In this document: piece by piece, positions 12,884 to 23,199 of the stretch
Layout: each line of letters begins with the position of its first letter
Position numbering within the stretch: the first letter of the stretch is position 1
Assembly (NCBI GenBank): GCA_026874595.1
Contig: CM049312.1
Location: forward strand, 72,259,929 to 72,323,928
Direction: 5' to 3'
Length of the DNA: 64,000 nucleotides
DNA from: Sipunculus nudus
Lineage: Eukaryota > Annelida > Sipuncula > Golfingiida > Sipunculidae
The notes under the pieces: model-generated
What the model was told of the DNA's origin: nothing
The model's input: only the letters and a program-made list of their open reading frames with translations
The model's database searches: none
Translations under genes and position numbers: made by a program

Positions 12884-13554
12884 TATTAATTGGATCCGGT
12901 ATTTCGACATTTACTCGGAAAGAGAAGGTGAGGCATGGTTCAAGTACTGATTCAGTAAACATCGACATTGCACCCACAGAAAGTTGCTCTGCCTCAGGAT
13001 TAAGCAGATAGATGGGAGGTTTGTTTCTACACAGATGTTCATCATAAGGTATCATACCAACACCTTTTATGTAAAACCTAATAACGTCTCCATCACGGAC
13101 AGTCATGGGAGGAGTCGGCGTTACAGTGTAGACTCCCTGCTTCTTCGCCCTGTCTGGTCCTGTGGTCGCCATTAGACGGTATAAATTGAACATAGCTGTC
13201 GAACGCCATACCTGTATGTATATCTTTCCTGGCTTTCTTGCATAAAACATGAACGATTTCACACGGCAATTTGTTCTAAGTTTGAATGGGTCATCTGGAT
13301 TGGGGATGAACACCTTGTTAATCACAAGATCTACATTCTTACGATTGATCAAAGGGGCTCCTATTGTTTTCAATTCACTGTAGGAAAATCCTGTATGGAA
13401 CAACCAGAAACAACATTCAGTATGACAATATTGAATAAAATTTCAGGGGTATGCATGCAAATAAACAGAAAAGTTTGACAGGCATTGAAAATGTGCATGA
13501 CTTACCGATATTCCAAAAGATCCAGGGAATGCAAAATATATTAAGGAGAATCAT
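12884..13554 (-). CDS. Paralogue A: secreted protein, unrecognised domain (exons 1-2)
   Basis: Exon 1 is 13,506-13,554 (49 bp) and encodes the hydrophobic leader MILLNIFCIPWIFWNI, followed by a GTAAGT-type donor in phase 1. Exon 2 is 12,884-13,390 (507 bp), bounded by 'ccatacAG' and 'A|GTAAGT', and is fully open. It carries the family landmarks 'NPDDPFKL', 'RVKSFMFYARKPGKI', 'YRLMATTG', 'MTVRDGDVI', 'GMIPYDEH', 'EQLSVG' and 'PCLTFSFRVNVEIPDP'. The domain is not one I recognise. Two conserved Cys and a beta-rich pattern suggest a secreted beta fold (inference). The normal PAN exon 3 is broken. Reading into intron 2 instead gives a stop at 12,843 and a 198-aa single-domain protein. It may be a functional short form or an early pseudogene. 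The exon structure is well supported by the other copies. Confidence 0.7.
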
Positions 13555-13559
13555 TACTG

Positions 13560-15190
13560 TTAATTTAGTCCTGGCTTCAGGTTCTTTTGCCGTATTTGCT
13601 GCTTATCTGAATGCCTGTTACGTATTTTAATAGTTCAGTCTATAGGAAATGCTCAACATTGGTTTGTTGGCTTAATCCCCAATGAAAAGACAATAAAATA
13701 TGAATTACTTGAAAAGCGACACTTCATTCAAATGCCTGTAACAGCGTCGGTTAGCAAGTGAAAAGAGTTAACTTTTTCCAATGTTCGTATTATAAACCTT
13801 CATGGCTTATAAAATAAACGCAAAGAAACCGCGATTTAATAGCAAACAGGTAATACACAATAAATCAAACCCTGTCATTATGTGCATCATTCTGCCTGCT
13901 GCCCCTATTAACTATGGGAGGCCTCCGCCGAGACACTCAATAACATGATTTGGGTAAAATAAGGTAATGCATATTTACTCAGCCTGTTCCGTAAAGTTCA
14001 AAGGGATTCTGTCTATCCTAAAATTATACTATCATCTCTTCCATTAGATACCTGTTCGCCTTTTTTGCAAAATGATAAACCAAGATTATCGTTATCCAAG
14101 TATACGTCTAAAAATACTGTGGAAGTGATTAAATTGGCGTGTCTGAATTTTCGCGCTTTTTTTTCATTTAACAGCATTAGCGCAGTTCGAATGTTCGCGC
14201 AAATCCGTATGCATAAGTATTCCATTTTATATCAATTTAAATGTCTAAAATAGGAAGATAACAGCGCAACCTATCTCCAACATAAAAAACCTGCTAATGA
14301 CAGCGTAAAAGCCACGGGTGACTGATCGAGAACCGTGACAGCAAGGTGTAAACAGTACGTAATTGACCGGGACTAATCACGTTTGATGATGCAATGCCAC
14401 AGCACCTACACACGTTGTATTTCATCAAAGTAAGTCATAGAACAACAACTGTGTTAACAGTCGCAGCTGGCTCTCAGCTCCGTCGTACAATAAAACCATT
14501 GGGAGGGGGGTTCTAAAGGTCTTAAACGGGTACTTGTTTCACAGTTGTTTATACAAATCCCTGTAAATGGGAAGGGCTGTCAGCTAAGGTATCTCTTGCT
14601 ATGAACTCATATAAACAACAATCTGTTGTGTGCCTTAATTACCAAAGGTAAATAAAGTATATCATCTGGTTTTCTTTAGTATTTTCGATATAAAATTTCT
14701 TAGTTAACCATTAAAAGATCATATTGAATATTAGATAAGCACGAATAATATTTAAAGAAGAGCTTTTTTTAATTGCAGTAATTAAGAATAACATCTGGAG
14801 TAGGAAAGAATACGCTATTGAAATCTCAAATTCGAACTAAGCACACAAGAGATAATAACACTAGTCAAGCAAGCCAAAAATTATTTCACTGACCAAACCC
14901 GCCAAAGCTTATAACGCTAACCATGCACGCCAGAAATAAGAGCACGTAGGTCCAAAAATTAAATTAAAAAATGGAAAACTAATCTAAGGGGTAATCGCTC
15001 ACATATCAACATAAAGCGACCAGTATTAAAATTATCTGTTTTTTTCCCTCAAAATGTAACCCGAGGGCAAACCATCACTAATGATAAATCAGTACCACTT
15101 TTCATATGGATGCAGTGTAACCCTGCTACGTTTTCGAAACCATCTCTTCGTTCCGCTGGTGGAACAAAGGCAGTCTAAACATGCATCCAC
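13560..15190. other. Intergenic, no gene recognised
   Basis: Upstream flank of paralogue A and sequence leading into the minisatellite. No coding domain, RNA gene or clear promoter motif could be supported. Confidence 0.4.
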
Positions 15191-17262
15191 ACATGGAGTG
15201 CAGCCGTGACTTTATTACAACTAAGGATGGTAACTTTATAAATAAGATAATAACACTACCCAACACACAGTAGATAATAGTATACCGTAATTATATTACG
15301 ATAAAGGATGATAACTATATAAATACGATAATAACACTAATAAAAACACAAAAAGAGTGCAGCCATAACTTTATTGCAACTAAAGATGGTAACTATATAA
15401 AAACGACTACAACACTAACCAAGCACACAACGAGTGCAGCCGTAACTTTAATGCGACTAAGGAAGGTAAATATATAAATTAGATAATAACACTAACTAAC
15501 ACATAACGAGAGCAGCAGTAACTTTATTGCGATTAAGGATGGTAACTATATAAATACGATAATAACACTAACCAAACACACAACGAGTGCAGCAGTAACT
15601 GTATTGCGACTAAGGATAATAACTATAAAAGTACGATTATAACACTAACCAACACACACAAGCAGTGCTGCCGAAACTTTATTGCGACTAAGGATAATTA
15701 CTATAAAAATACGATAATAACACTAACCAAAAAACTCAAGCAGTGCTGCCGTAACGTTATTACGATTAAGGATGGTAACTATAAAAATACGATAATAACA
15801 CTAACCAACATACACAAGCAGTGCTGCCGTAACTTTGTTACGACTAAGGATAATAACTATAAAAATACGATAATAACACTAACCAACACACAAAAGCAGT
15901 GCTGCCGAAACTTTATTGAGACCAAGGATAATAACTATAAAAATACGATAATAACACTAACCAACACACACAAGCAGTGCTGCCGTAACGTTATTACGAC
16001 TAAGGATGGTAACTATATAAATAAGATAATAACACTAACCAAACACACAACGAGTGCAGCAGTAACTTTATTGCAATTAAGGATGGTAACTATATAAATA
16101 CGATAATGACACTAACCAAACACCCAACGAGTGCAGCAGTAATTTTAATGCGATTTAGAATGGTAACTATATAAATACGATAGTAACACTAACCAAACAC
16201 ACGAGTGCAGCAGTAACTGTATTGCGACTAAGGATAATAACTATAAAGAAATGATAATAACACTAACCAACACACACAAGCAGTGCTTCCTTTACTTAAT
16301 TGCGACTAAGGATAATAACTATGAAAACACGATAATAACAATAACCAACACACACAAGAAGTGCTGCCGTAACTTTATTGCAACTAGGGATGGTAACTAT
16401 AAAATACGATAATAGCACTAACCAACACACACAAGCAGTGCTGCCATAACTTTATTGCGACTAAGGAAAATAAATATAAAAATACGATAATAACACTAAC
16501 CAACACACACAAGCAGTGCTGCCGTTACTTTATTGCGACTAAGGATAATAACTATAAAAATACGATAATAACACTAACCAACACACACAAGCAGTGCTGT
16601 CGTAACCTTATTGCGACTGAGGATAATAACTTTAAAAATACCAAATAACACTAAACAACACACACAAGCAGTGCTGCCGTAACTTTATTATGACTAAGGA
16701 TGGTAACTATATAAATAAGATAATAACACTATCCAAACACATAACGAGTGCAGCAGTAACTTTATTGCAATTAAGGATGGTAACTATATAAATACGATAA
16801 TAACACTAACCAAACACACAACGAGTGCAGCAGTAACGTTATTGCGACTAAGGATAATAACTATAAAGATACGATAATAACACTAACCAACACACACAAG
16901 GAGTGCTGCTGTAACTTTATTACGACTAAGGATGATAACTATATAAATAAGATAATAACACTAACCAAACACACAACGAGTGCAGCAGTAACTTTATTGC
17001 GATTAAGGATGGTAACTATATAAATAAGATAATAACACTAACCAAACACACAACGAGTGCAGCAGTAACTTTATTGCGATTAATGATGGTAACTATTTAA
17101 ATACGATAATAACACTAACCAAATACACAACCATAGCAGCAGTAACTTTATTGCGATTTAGGATGGTAACTATATAAGTAACATAATAGCACTTACCAAA
17201 CACACGAGAAGTGAAGCCGTAACTTTAACGCGACGGATGGTAACGATATAAATAAGAAGCTG
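15190..17262. repeat. Minisatellite, ~77-bp unit, ~27 copies, two unit types
   Basis: A tandem array whose unit runs from 'gtgcagcagtaactttattg' through 'aaggatggtaactatataaa' and 'acgataataacactaaccaa' to 'cacacaacga', about 77 bp in total. Type 1 has 'acaaCGAGTGCAGCAGT' and 'aaggatGGTAACTATATAAAT'. Type 2 has 'acaaGCAGTGCTGCCGT' and 'aaggatAATAACTATAAAAAT'. The types occur in blocks, with type 1 at about 15.19-15.64, type 2 at 15.64-15.99, type 1 at 16.0-16.2, type 2 at 16.2-16.69 and mainly type 1 at 16.7-17.25 kb. The edge units are the most diverged. No open reading frame spans it. Confidence 0.95.
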
Positions 17263-17884
17263 CCATTCCATTTATATTCTATTTTTATATTCATGAAAGA
17301 TGGATTAGCCTCTATCATATTCGATGCCCCCCCCCCCCGACTGAATGGACTTGACTGGCTTTCTCTTGCTACCCTGCGCTAGCACAAGAAATTGTCTTAT
17401 ATGCCAGGGCAGTGTCTTCACACGCGGTACGTTTTGACGACTCTCAATATAATTAAAAAAGTTATTGTCACTTATGCCTGCAAACACACACATATATAAT
17501 GTTACGAGGCAATAGGACTCGTGGCAGCTTTGATAAGTTAAAAGAGCTATTCAAACTATGGACAAAAACTCTTCAAGAAAAAAAAAACAATTTCAAAATA
17601 GCCAAACATTTAATTAAACGCAATCTTCGACCAGAATGAAATAAATTACAAAAATGTTGCAATAGAAAATAAATCTTTACCCAAACACTTCATAAAATAA
17701 AAAAAAATGCTCATCTAAAGAGGATTATGTGACATAATAAACCATTTCTTCTGAAAAGTTAAGAAAATAGTCAAAACAAGAATATAAGTAAAGCATTTGG
17801 TACAGATTACAGATACTGCAATTATGTAACTATTAGCCTAAATAATTAATACCTTCAGAGTAAAATATTAAGTACACCTCGTAA

Positions 17885-18600
17885 GCTCGCAAGGCAGCGG
17901 AAGTCTTCCGCTTCTAAAGAAGCTACTGATTTTAACGCTGCCTTGTAATGCCGAGAGTAAGATGTGACTATCAGCCAACGCAACGCCAGTTAACAAACAC
18001 TCGACAGGCAACATGGCTTCGCCCATAGCTGCGTTTAAAAAACCGTTTGATGACAGTTATATAATTACTTTCAGTTAATATAAGGTCGAATTTCACTCCC
18101 TCTGCGTTCTCGCATAATCGACTGCTTATGATGTTAAGACTATGTTAGCTTAGCCATATTTTCTTGCCAGCAAGACGGATAACATTCCAACGGAGCAAAT
18201 GTTGTTACATTTCGTTTGCCTAACAGCTCACCGGCCGGGCATGGTGTGTGCCGGGGTTGCTGGGGCGATGAGCTGTCACTCAAAATGAAATGTAACAACA
18301 TTGGCGTAGTGCATTCCTCGCTTGGCTGGTATCCGTTTTGCTGGCAACATGTTCCAAAAACACTGTTGATTCCTTAATTGTTGCATCAGATGTGTATCGC
18401 GTTTCGAGCATTGTTTACACGCAGTCACGAGGACCACACATATTTTTTCTAATCATTTTTTGTCTAGCTCTTCCCCCGTTAAAGGATTTTGCCAATCAAA
18501 GAGGATGTTACTTCCAGCACCGGGTCTCATCTGATTAGCCCAACATACAATGCTCTCCTCTCGTGTAGGGACCCTGAAAACCAGGCAAAAACAAACAGTG
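17885..18600 (+). repeat. Composite dispersed repeat, copy 1 (with nested hairpin element)
   Basis: It matches, in reverse orientation, the block at 62,790-63,195. Shared stretches, in order, are a GC-rich hairpin ('ggcagcggaagtcttccgc' to 'cgctgcc'), 'gatgtgactatcagccaa', 'cactcgacaggca' with 'gcttcgccca', and finally 'ccagcaccgggtctcatctg'. Copy 1 is longer than copy 2, mainly because of extra sequence around 18.05-18.35 kb. No protein-coding potential was recognised, and it is likely a non-autonomous element. Confidence 0.7.
18164..18347. mobile_element. 184-bp hairpin element (MITE-like) with ~75-bp inverted ends
   Basis: The left end 'TTGCCAGCAAGACGGATA' is mirrored on the right by 'tatccgttttgctggcaa'. 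Further in, 'atgttgttacatttcgttt' on the left mirrors 'aaatgaaatgtaacaacat' on the right, and 'acagctca' mirrors 'tgagctgt'. A short GC-rich loop separates the arms. A related half-sequence ('ggggcgatgatccgtcactc') occurs in the second composite copy near 62.9 kb, so the hairpin belongs to that repeat family and is not an unrelated insertion. I saw no clear target-site duplication. Confidence 0.75.
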
Positions 18601-19089
18601 CTCGAGATATAGGTAGTAGGCCTATAGGTAAAGCGCCGTGTTAAGAACCTATACACAAGGCAGAGTCCTAGTTTCTAATAAGAATAGCAAACAAGCGTAT
18701 AAACTAAATGGAATCGGCAAGGGTTAATACTACACAGCCTCAGGTGATATATGTTATCAACAATTTATACTTTATCAGCGCATATTTGTAAAGAATACGA
18801 AAAAAAACCAGGTATCTAAACATCTGTTCGTTTCGTTAACATTTATAAAGCACACATATCACCAATGGTGATTCCCTCAAGATGCAGGTTCAGTCTGTCT
18901 GTCTGTCTCATTTGAACCATGACAATACACGCGTTTCCGTATAAAACATTATTACAACTGTCATAGTCCGACAGTCAAACCCCCGATTTCTAGTGAAGCG
19001 TGCATTCGAGTCCGCATAAAATATTTTTCCAGTGTCATTTCCTTTGGATCCTACTAATTAATATTAGAGAGGGTGTCGGCCTGACACCA

Positions 19090-20449
19090 TTGAACATTTG
19101 GCATAAAACCAATAAATATTCAAATTAACCATAACCATTATTGGTAATTCTTGTCTTGCTCATACCGCCCTTGGATCTTGTCCTATCTTTGAGTTAAAGG
19201 TGTCTACACCCATATTTTCATGGTCAAGGATAATGATGAACCGTTTCAAATTAAAATAAATGGAAATTCTAGTTTTGCTCCAGTTTCTCCCAGACCTTTT
19301 CCTATCTGAGAGGTAAAGGTGTCTTCGCCCATATTTTCATGGTAAAGGATAAAGATGAACAGTTTCAAATTATCTGTTGGTGATTTCTTTTAAATTGTAA
19401 TATGCAAATGAGCTGTCGCCATCATTGGAATTTATTTTGCCCACAATTTAACCTATCTTAGAAAAAAGGTGTCTGCTCCTATGTATTAATGGTAGAGAAG
19501 TATGTTGAATCATTTCTAACTACCGTTTAATGATTTTTTAATATACAAATTAGCCGTCGGCATTATTGTAACTTCTAGGTTTGCTCATATCCCTCCTAGT
19601 CCTCGTCCTATCTTAGATATCAAGGTATCTACATCCATGTTTCATAATAATTACTGTCGAAGAATTTTGGGGACTGGTATGAAAATTTAGTAAATATAAA
19701 ACAAATTTAAAGAATATTTTTTTTACATATATAAAAAAACCCTTCCGTACCTTTTTGATTCCATGGTGTTACAGATAAAAAAAAACTTTGAAAATTAATG
19801 CGCTTCCACTTTCCTGACCAATCAGCCAATAATAATAAAAGTGCAATCACATGATTTCATCAGATGGCTGTTTATTTCACAGTCGCCGATAAATCACTGG
19901 CCCTCTTGACGAATCTAAACATTTTGCATAATTCTTCATGTAAATAAGCAGCTTTAGCTATTTCTGATTTAAAAAAAACTAGAATTAACATGATTCAAAT
20001 TATCACAGTGAGGATTAGTTGAAAAGTTTACAATTACAAGTTATGATTTAATTGAAAATGCTGTTTGCGTGGTGTTAGTCTTTGATGTCTGCACCAACTA
20101 TCTAAAGTATTATTTTTCAGGTCTGAACAGGTCATCATGGTGGCAAATTGAGGGGTCATAAGACTACGAAAGTGATTAGTCAATTAACTTGATATCAATG
20201 AATCAAGTGAAAGTGGTAATTGAATTAGCCATCAAAAATGAAAGATTATTAAAATAAGCTGGATTAGGGATTTAATTATAAACGTAAGCTTATACTTTCA
20301 TTAATACTGACCACTTTCACACGGAAATTGCAAATCGGTTTCAAACAACAAATTAAGCCTACAGACAACGTCCAAAACCTTTTAATCCTGCTCGTAGGAG
20401 GTTACAAAATCGCGAATAATCAATAATAATTCAATAATATATTCAATGC

Positions 20450-20501
<52 letters not shown>

Positions 20502-21790
20502 TTACCCTGGAGATGTGACCACCTACTTCCACCATGAGGCTTAGGCAAGCCAATTATCGGAGAGCAACGTTATCCGTTTGTTAACAGCGTTGCTTTATAC
20601 ACTACAGTAAACGTTAAGGAAAATGTGCTAATCCTTAAGAGAACCACAAAATGTTAAAGGGCTCTAAAATCCTGAATGTTTGGGACCAGCCTTTCTCTGG
20701 TACACTGCCTATAACGGGGAACACCCGGTCTGTTCTGAATATATGCAATTCGTGTTAGAATAAACTGGTTAAGTTGCTAGGGGTGGTCAGTTGACAATAT
20801 TGGCTGCTGTAATAAGTGACCTTCACCATTACCACCATAAAGGTAGATATGTGTAGAATATGGAGCCCCATTTTCTACATTTTTATTTACAAAAATGGAA
20901 CATCTCTGTCCTAAAGGACGCAACCCTCAAATATCTGACAATAATCGGCGAAAATCTCGCAGTAATGGTGTAGCCAGTCTTTTGCTTTTCGCAGCAGATA
21001 GAGCGTCTGAACTTCTTCACTTTGTTTACGGGTGATACAGAAAATGATGATTACCTAAATCTGAAAGCAAAAATAAAGACGATTGAAGCGGAATCGATAC
21101 AAATAGCAGTGAGTACGAAACAAGGTAACTACAAACATTCTTGTAAAACCTTAGTTAATTCCACATTGCTATTCCTTCTCCAGCAGATGCCAAGCGAATT
21201 CAACAACGCCGATACTTGTATGTAGCTTAAGTAGACAAATTCTTACAGATATCGTCTCCAGTCAACAAGCATAACTGCAAATAGACATTAGACTTTTGAT
21301 TAGCCGGTAAACAACTCACAGAAAATCTCTATGAGTATTGCATGTACTGTTTTTACAAAGAATACCTATGTTTTCAGGCATCTAAGGCCTAGTAAAATCA
21401 CATAAATGAGAAAAATTGAGAGAGATACAATTATAACTTGAATTTCAAATAATGACGAATATTAATTTGCATACTAAAAATTCATTAAATTGTAATTTGA
21501 AACTGTTCCTTATAATTCTTGACCATTTAAACATAGGTGTAGACACCTTAACCTCTAAGATAAGACGAGGACTAAGAGAGATTTGAGCAAAAGAAATTCC
21601 TATAATGGCGATAACTAAATTGCATATTAAAAAGTCACTAAATGCTAGTTTGAATTTGTTCATCATATTCCTCTACCATGAAAACATAGGTAAAGACACC
21701 GTAATCTCTAAATTAGGACAAGAACTAAGAGAAATATGAGCAAAATAAGAAGTTCAGATAACGGCGACAGCTAATTTTCATATTAAAGGG
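19090..21790. mobile_element. Foldback-like structure with arms built of ~150-bp subrepeats
   Basis: The left arm (about 19,090-19,650) holds roughly four diverged direct units, with 'aaaggtgtctacacccat' landmarks near 19,199, 19,319, 19,468 and 19,623. The right arm (about 21,430-21,790) holds about two and a half units of the same sequence in the opposite orientation, with 'gtagacacctta' near 21,541 and 'gtaaagacaccg' near 21,694. The 1.8-kb centre has a (TA)n tract and no recognised gene. Long inverted ends made of internal subrepeats are the hallmark of foldback transposons (FB/Galileo type). Whether this is one element or two opposed arrays cannot be decided here. Confidence 0.55.
20452..20494. 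repeat. (AT)n microsatellite
   Basis: About 21 AT units in the centre of the foldback-like structure. Confidence 0.95.
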
Positions 21791-22009
21791 TTTTATGCGC
21801 AATGCTCAAAAGTGTAAGAGGGACACCCTCTTTAATATTAATAAGATGGACCCCAAGGTCTTGAAACTGCAAAAATATTTTTTTTCAGACGTTAATGCAC
21901 GGTTACCCGATCAGACTGCCGGACTATCTCCACTGAATTTAAAAATTGCTTCATTCACCCTGCTCTCCAGTATATTAATGGAATAACGTGTTAGGCGTTC
22001 TGTTTCAAT

Positions 22010-22200
22010 GGAAAATGTTATACCAATTCTAGAAACACCAGACGATAAATTGTCTACCACAGCTGTTTTTGGGTTTCTCCTGATTGACGTTTTCTGTTTA
22101 ATGGTTCAAGATAATTTGCAACATTTGTACGACGTTTCTTTCTGACTCGTTGCAGCACAGGAATACTTGCTTCAGGCAAAGTCTCTGGTCAAATGTGTCT
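22010..22200 (-). pseudogene. Paralogue B exon 3: decayed PAN/apple exon
   Basis: The minus strand reads 'HLTRDFA', a TGA at 22,174-22,172, then 'SKYSCAATSQKE'. This aligns with 'ILTSREFAS...VCAAMCQKE' of D and E, with an apparent deletion of about 24 bp and loss of one Cys (MCQKE to TSQKE). Further on, 'attaaacag' and 'ggagaaacccaaaaacagctgtgg' align at DNA level with the D exon's 'ctaaacaaag' and 'ggagaaacacaagttcaattcgg', but in a broken frame. It is more eroded than the equivalent exon of paralogue A. Confidence 0.7.
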
Positions 22201-22513
22201 ACATATATATCAAGTTTGAAAAAAAGAAGCATATGATAAAATAAGAATACATGCTGTCATAAGGAATATATATAAGATAATATTACAAAAATGTTTATTA
22301 TGACCAAATCAATTGGGAATAGTTATTTACTGATCGCCAGAAACAAAAGAATAAACAAATAAATAAAGATTACTTTGCATGATACTTCTTTGTATTTTAC
22401 AAGAACAGTATAAATGTATACTAGTATATACAACATCAACACAAGATCACAAGTATTTGTTCGATTGTATCTGTTGAACTGGATCTTACAGGTGCTTGAT
22501 ATAATTGACTTAC

Positions 22514-23193
22514 CGAAGAACAGATCCGGTATTTCGACTAGTACTTGCAAGGAAAAAGTCACGCACGGCAAAAGAGGTGATGCCATGAACCTCGATGTGG
22601 CCCCTACAGAGAGTTGCTCCTGTGAGGGGTGCAACAAATAAATTGCTCTGTTGCATCCAGCAGAATGGACGTCATAGGGAATCATACCCCGATCCGGCGT
22701 GTAATAAGCAATAGCGTCTCCGTCATGGATGATCATTGGAGGAGTCGGGGTCACAGCATGGACTCCCCGCTTTGTTACCTTGTACACTCCCGTGGTCGCC
22801 ATGAGACGAAAATACCCTGTGCGTCCTGTTGAACGCCATATCTGGAGTTGGATCTCCCCCGAATGTCTTGCATAAAATTTGAATTGTTTCACACTGCTGT
22901 TACTTTGCAGTTTAATTGGGTCATTTGGTCGAAGAATAACCACTTTATCGAAAAAGAGATCTGTTTGTTTACGACGGGTTACAGCAGGGCCTATTGTTTT
23001 CCTATCACCAGTACATGACCCTGCTAGTCAAAATAGAAAAGAAAACCAAATGTTTATATAAATGAGACAAAACTGTATAACATTTGCATTGTAAGATTGA
23101 TTGTAAAAATGACGGTGTCATTTTCAAATAAACGCACAACTTACCTATTATCAAGGAGATCATAGGAAGGGAAAATATTTTTACCAGACTCAT
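22514..23193 (-). CDS. Paralogue B: secreted protein, unrecognised domain (exons 1-2)
   Basis: Exon 1 is 23,145-23,193 (49 bp) with leader MSLVKIFSLPMISLII and a phase-1 GTAAGT donor. Exon 2 is 22,514-23,020 (507 bp) after 'actagcAG' and before 'TTCG|GTAAGT', and is open throughout. Landmarks are 'SCTGDRKTIGPA', 'RPNDPIKL', 'SVKQFKFYARHSGEIQLQIW', 'FRLMATTGVYK', 'MIIHDGDAIAYYT', 'GMIPYDVH', 'EQLSVGATS' and 'PCVTFSLQVLVEIPD'. The Cys in the 'NC.V' position is Ser here ('NSSV'), which differs from A, D and E. The PAN exon downstream is decayed. Read-through of the donor would give 248 aa with a very hydrophobic tail ending at 22,323. Secretion is inferred from the leader and the function is unknown. 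Confidence 0.7.
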
Positions 23194-23199
23194 AATGCC

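Noticed and set aside
15190-17262. CRISPR-like array of repeats and spacers.
   Set aside because: Units are contiguous ~77-bp tandem repeats without unique spacers, in an animal genome; it is a minisatellite.
22323-22513. Hydrophobic C-terminal extension of paralogue B as a membrane anchor.
   Set aside because: It lies wholly beyond a consensus GTAAGT donor shared with the other copies. AT-rich intron translated in frame often looks hydrophobic. Kept only as a read-through possibility.
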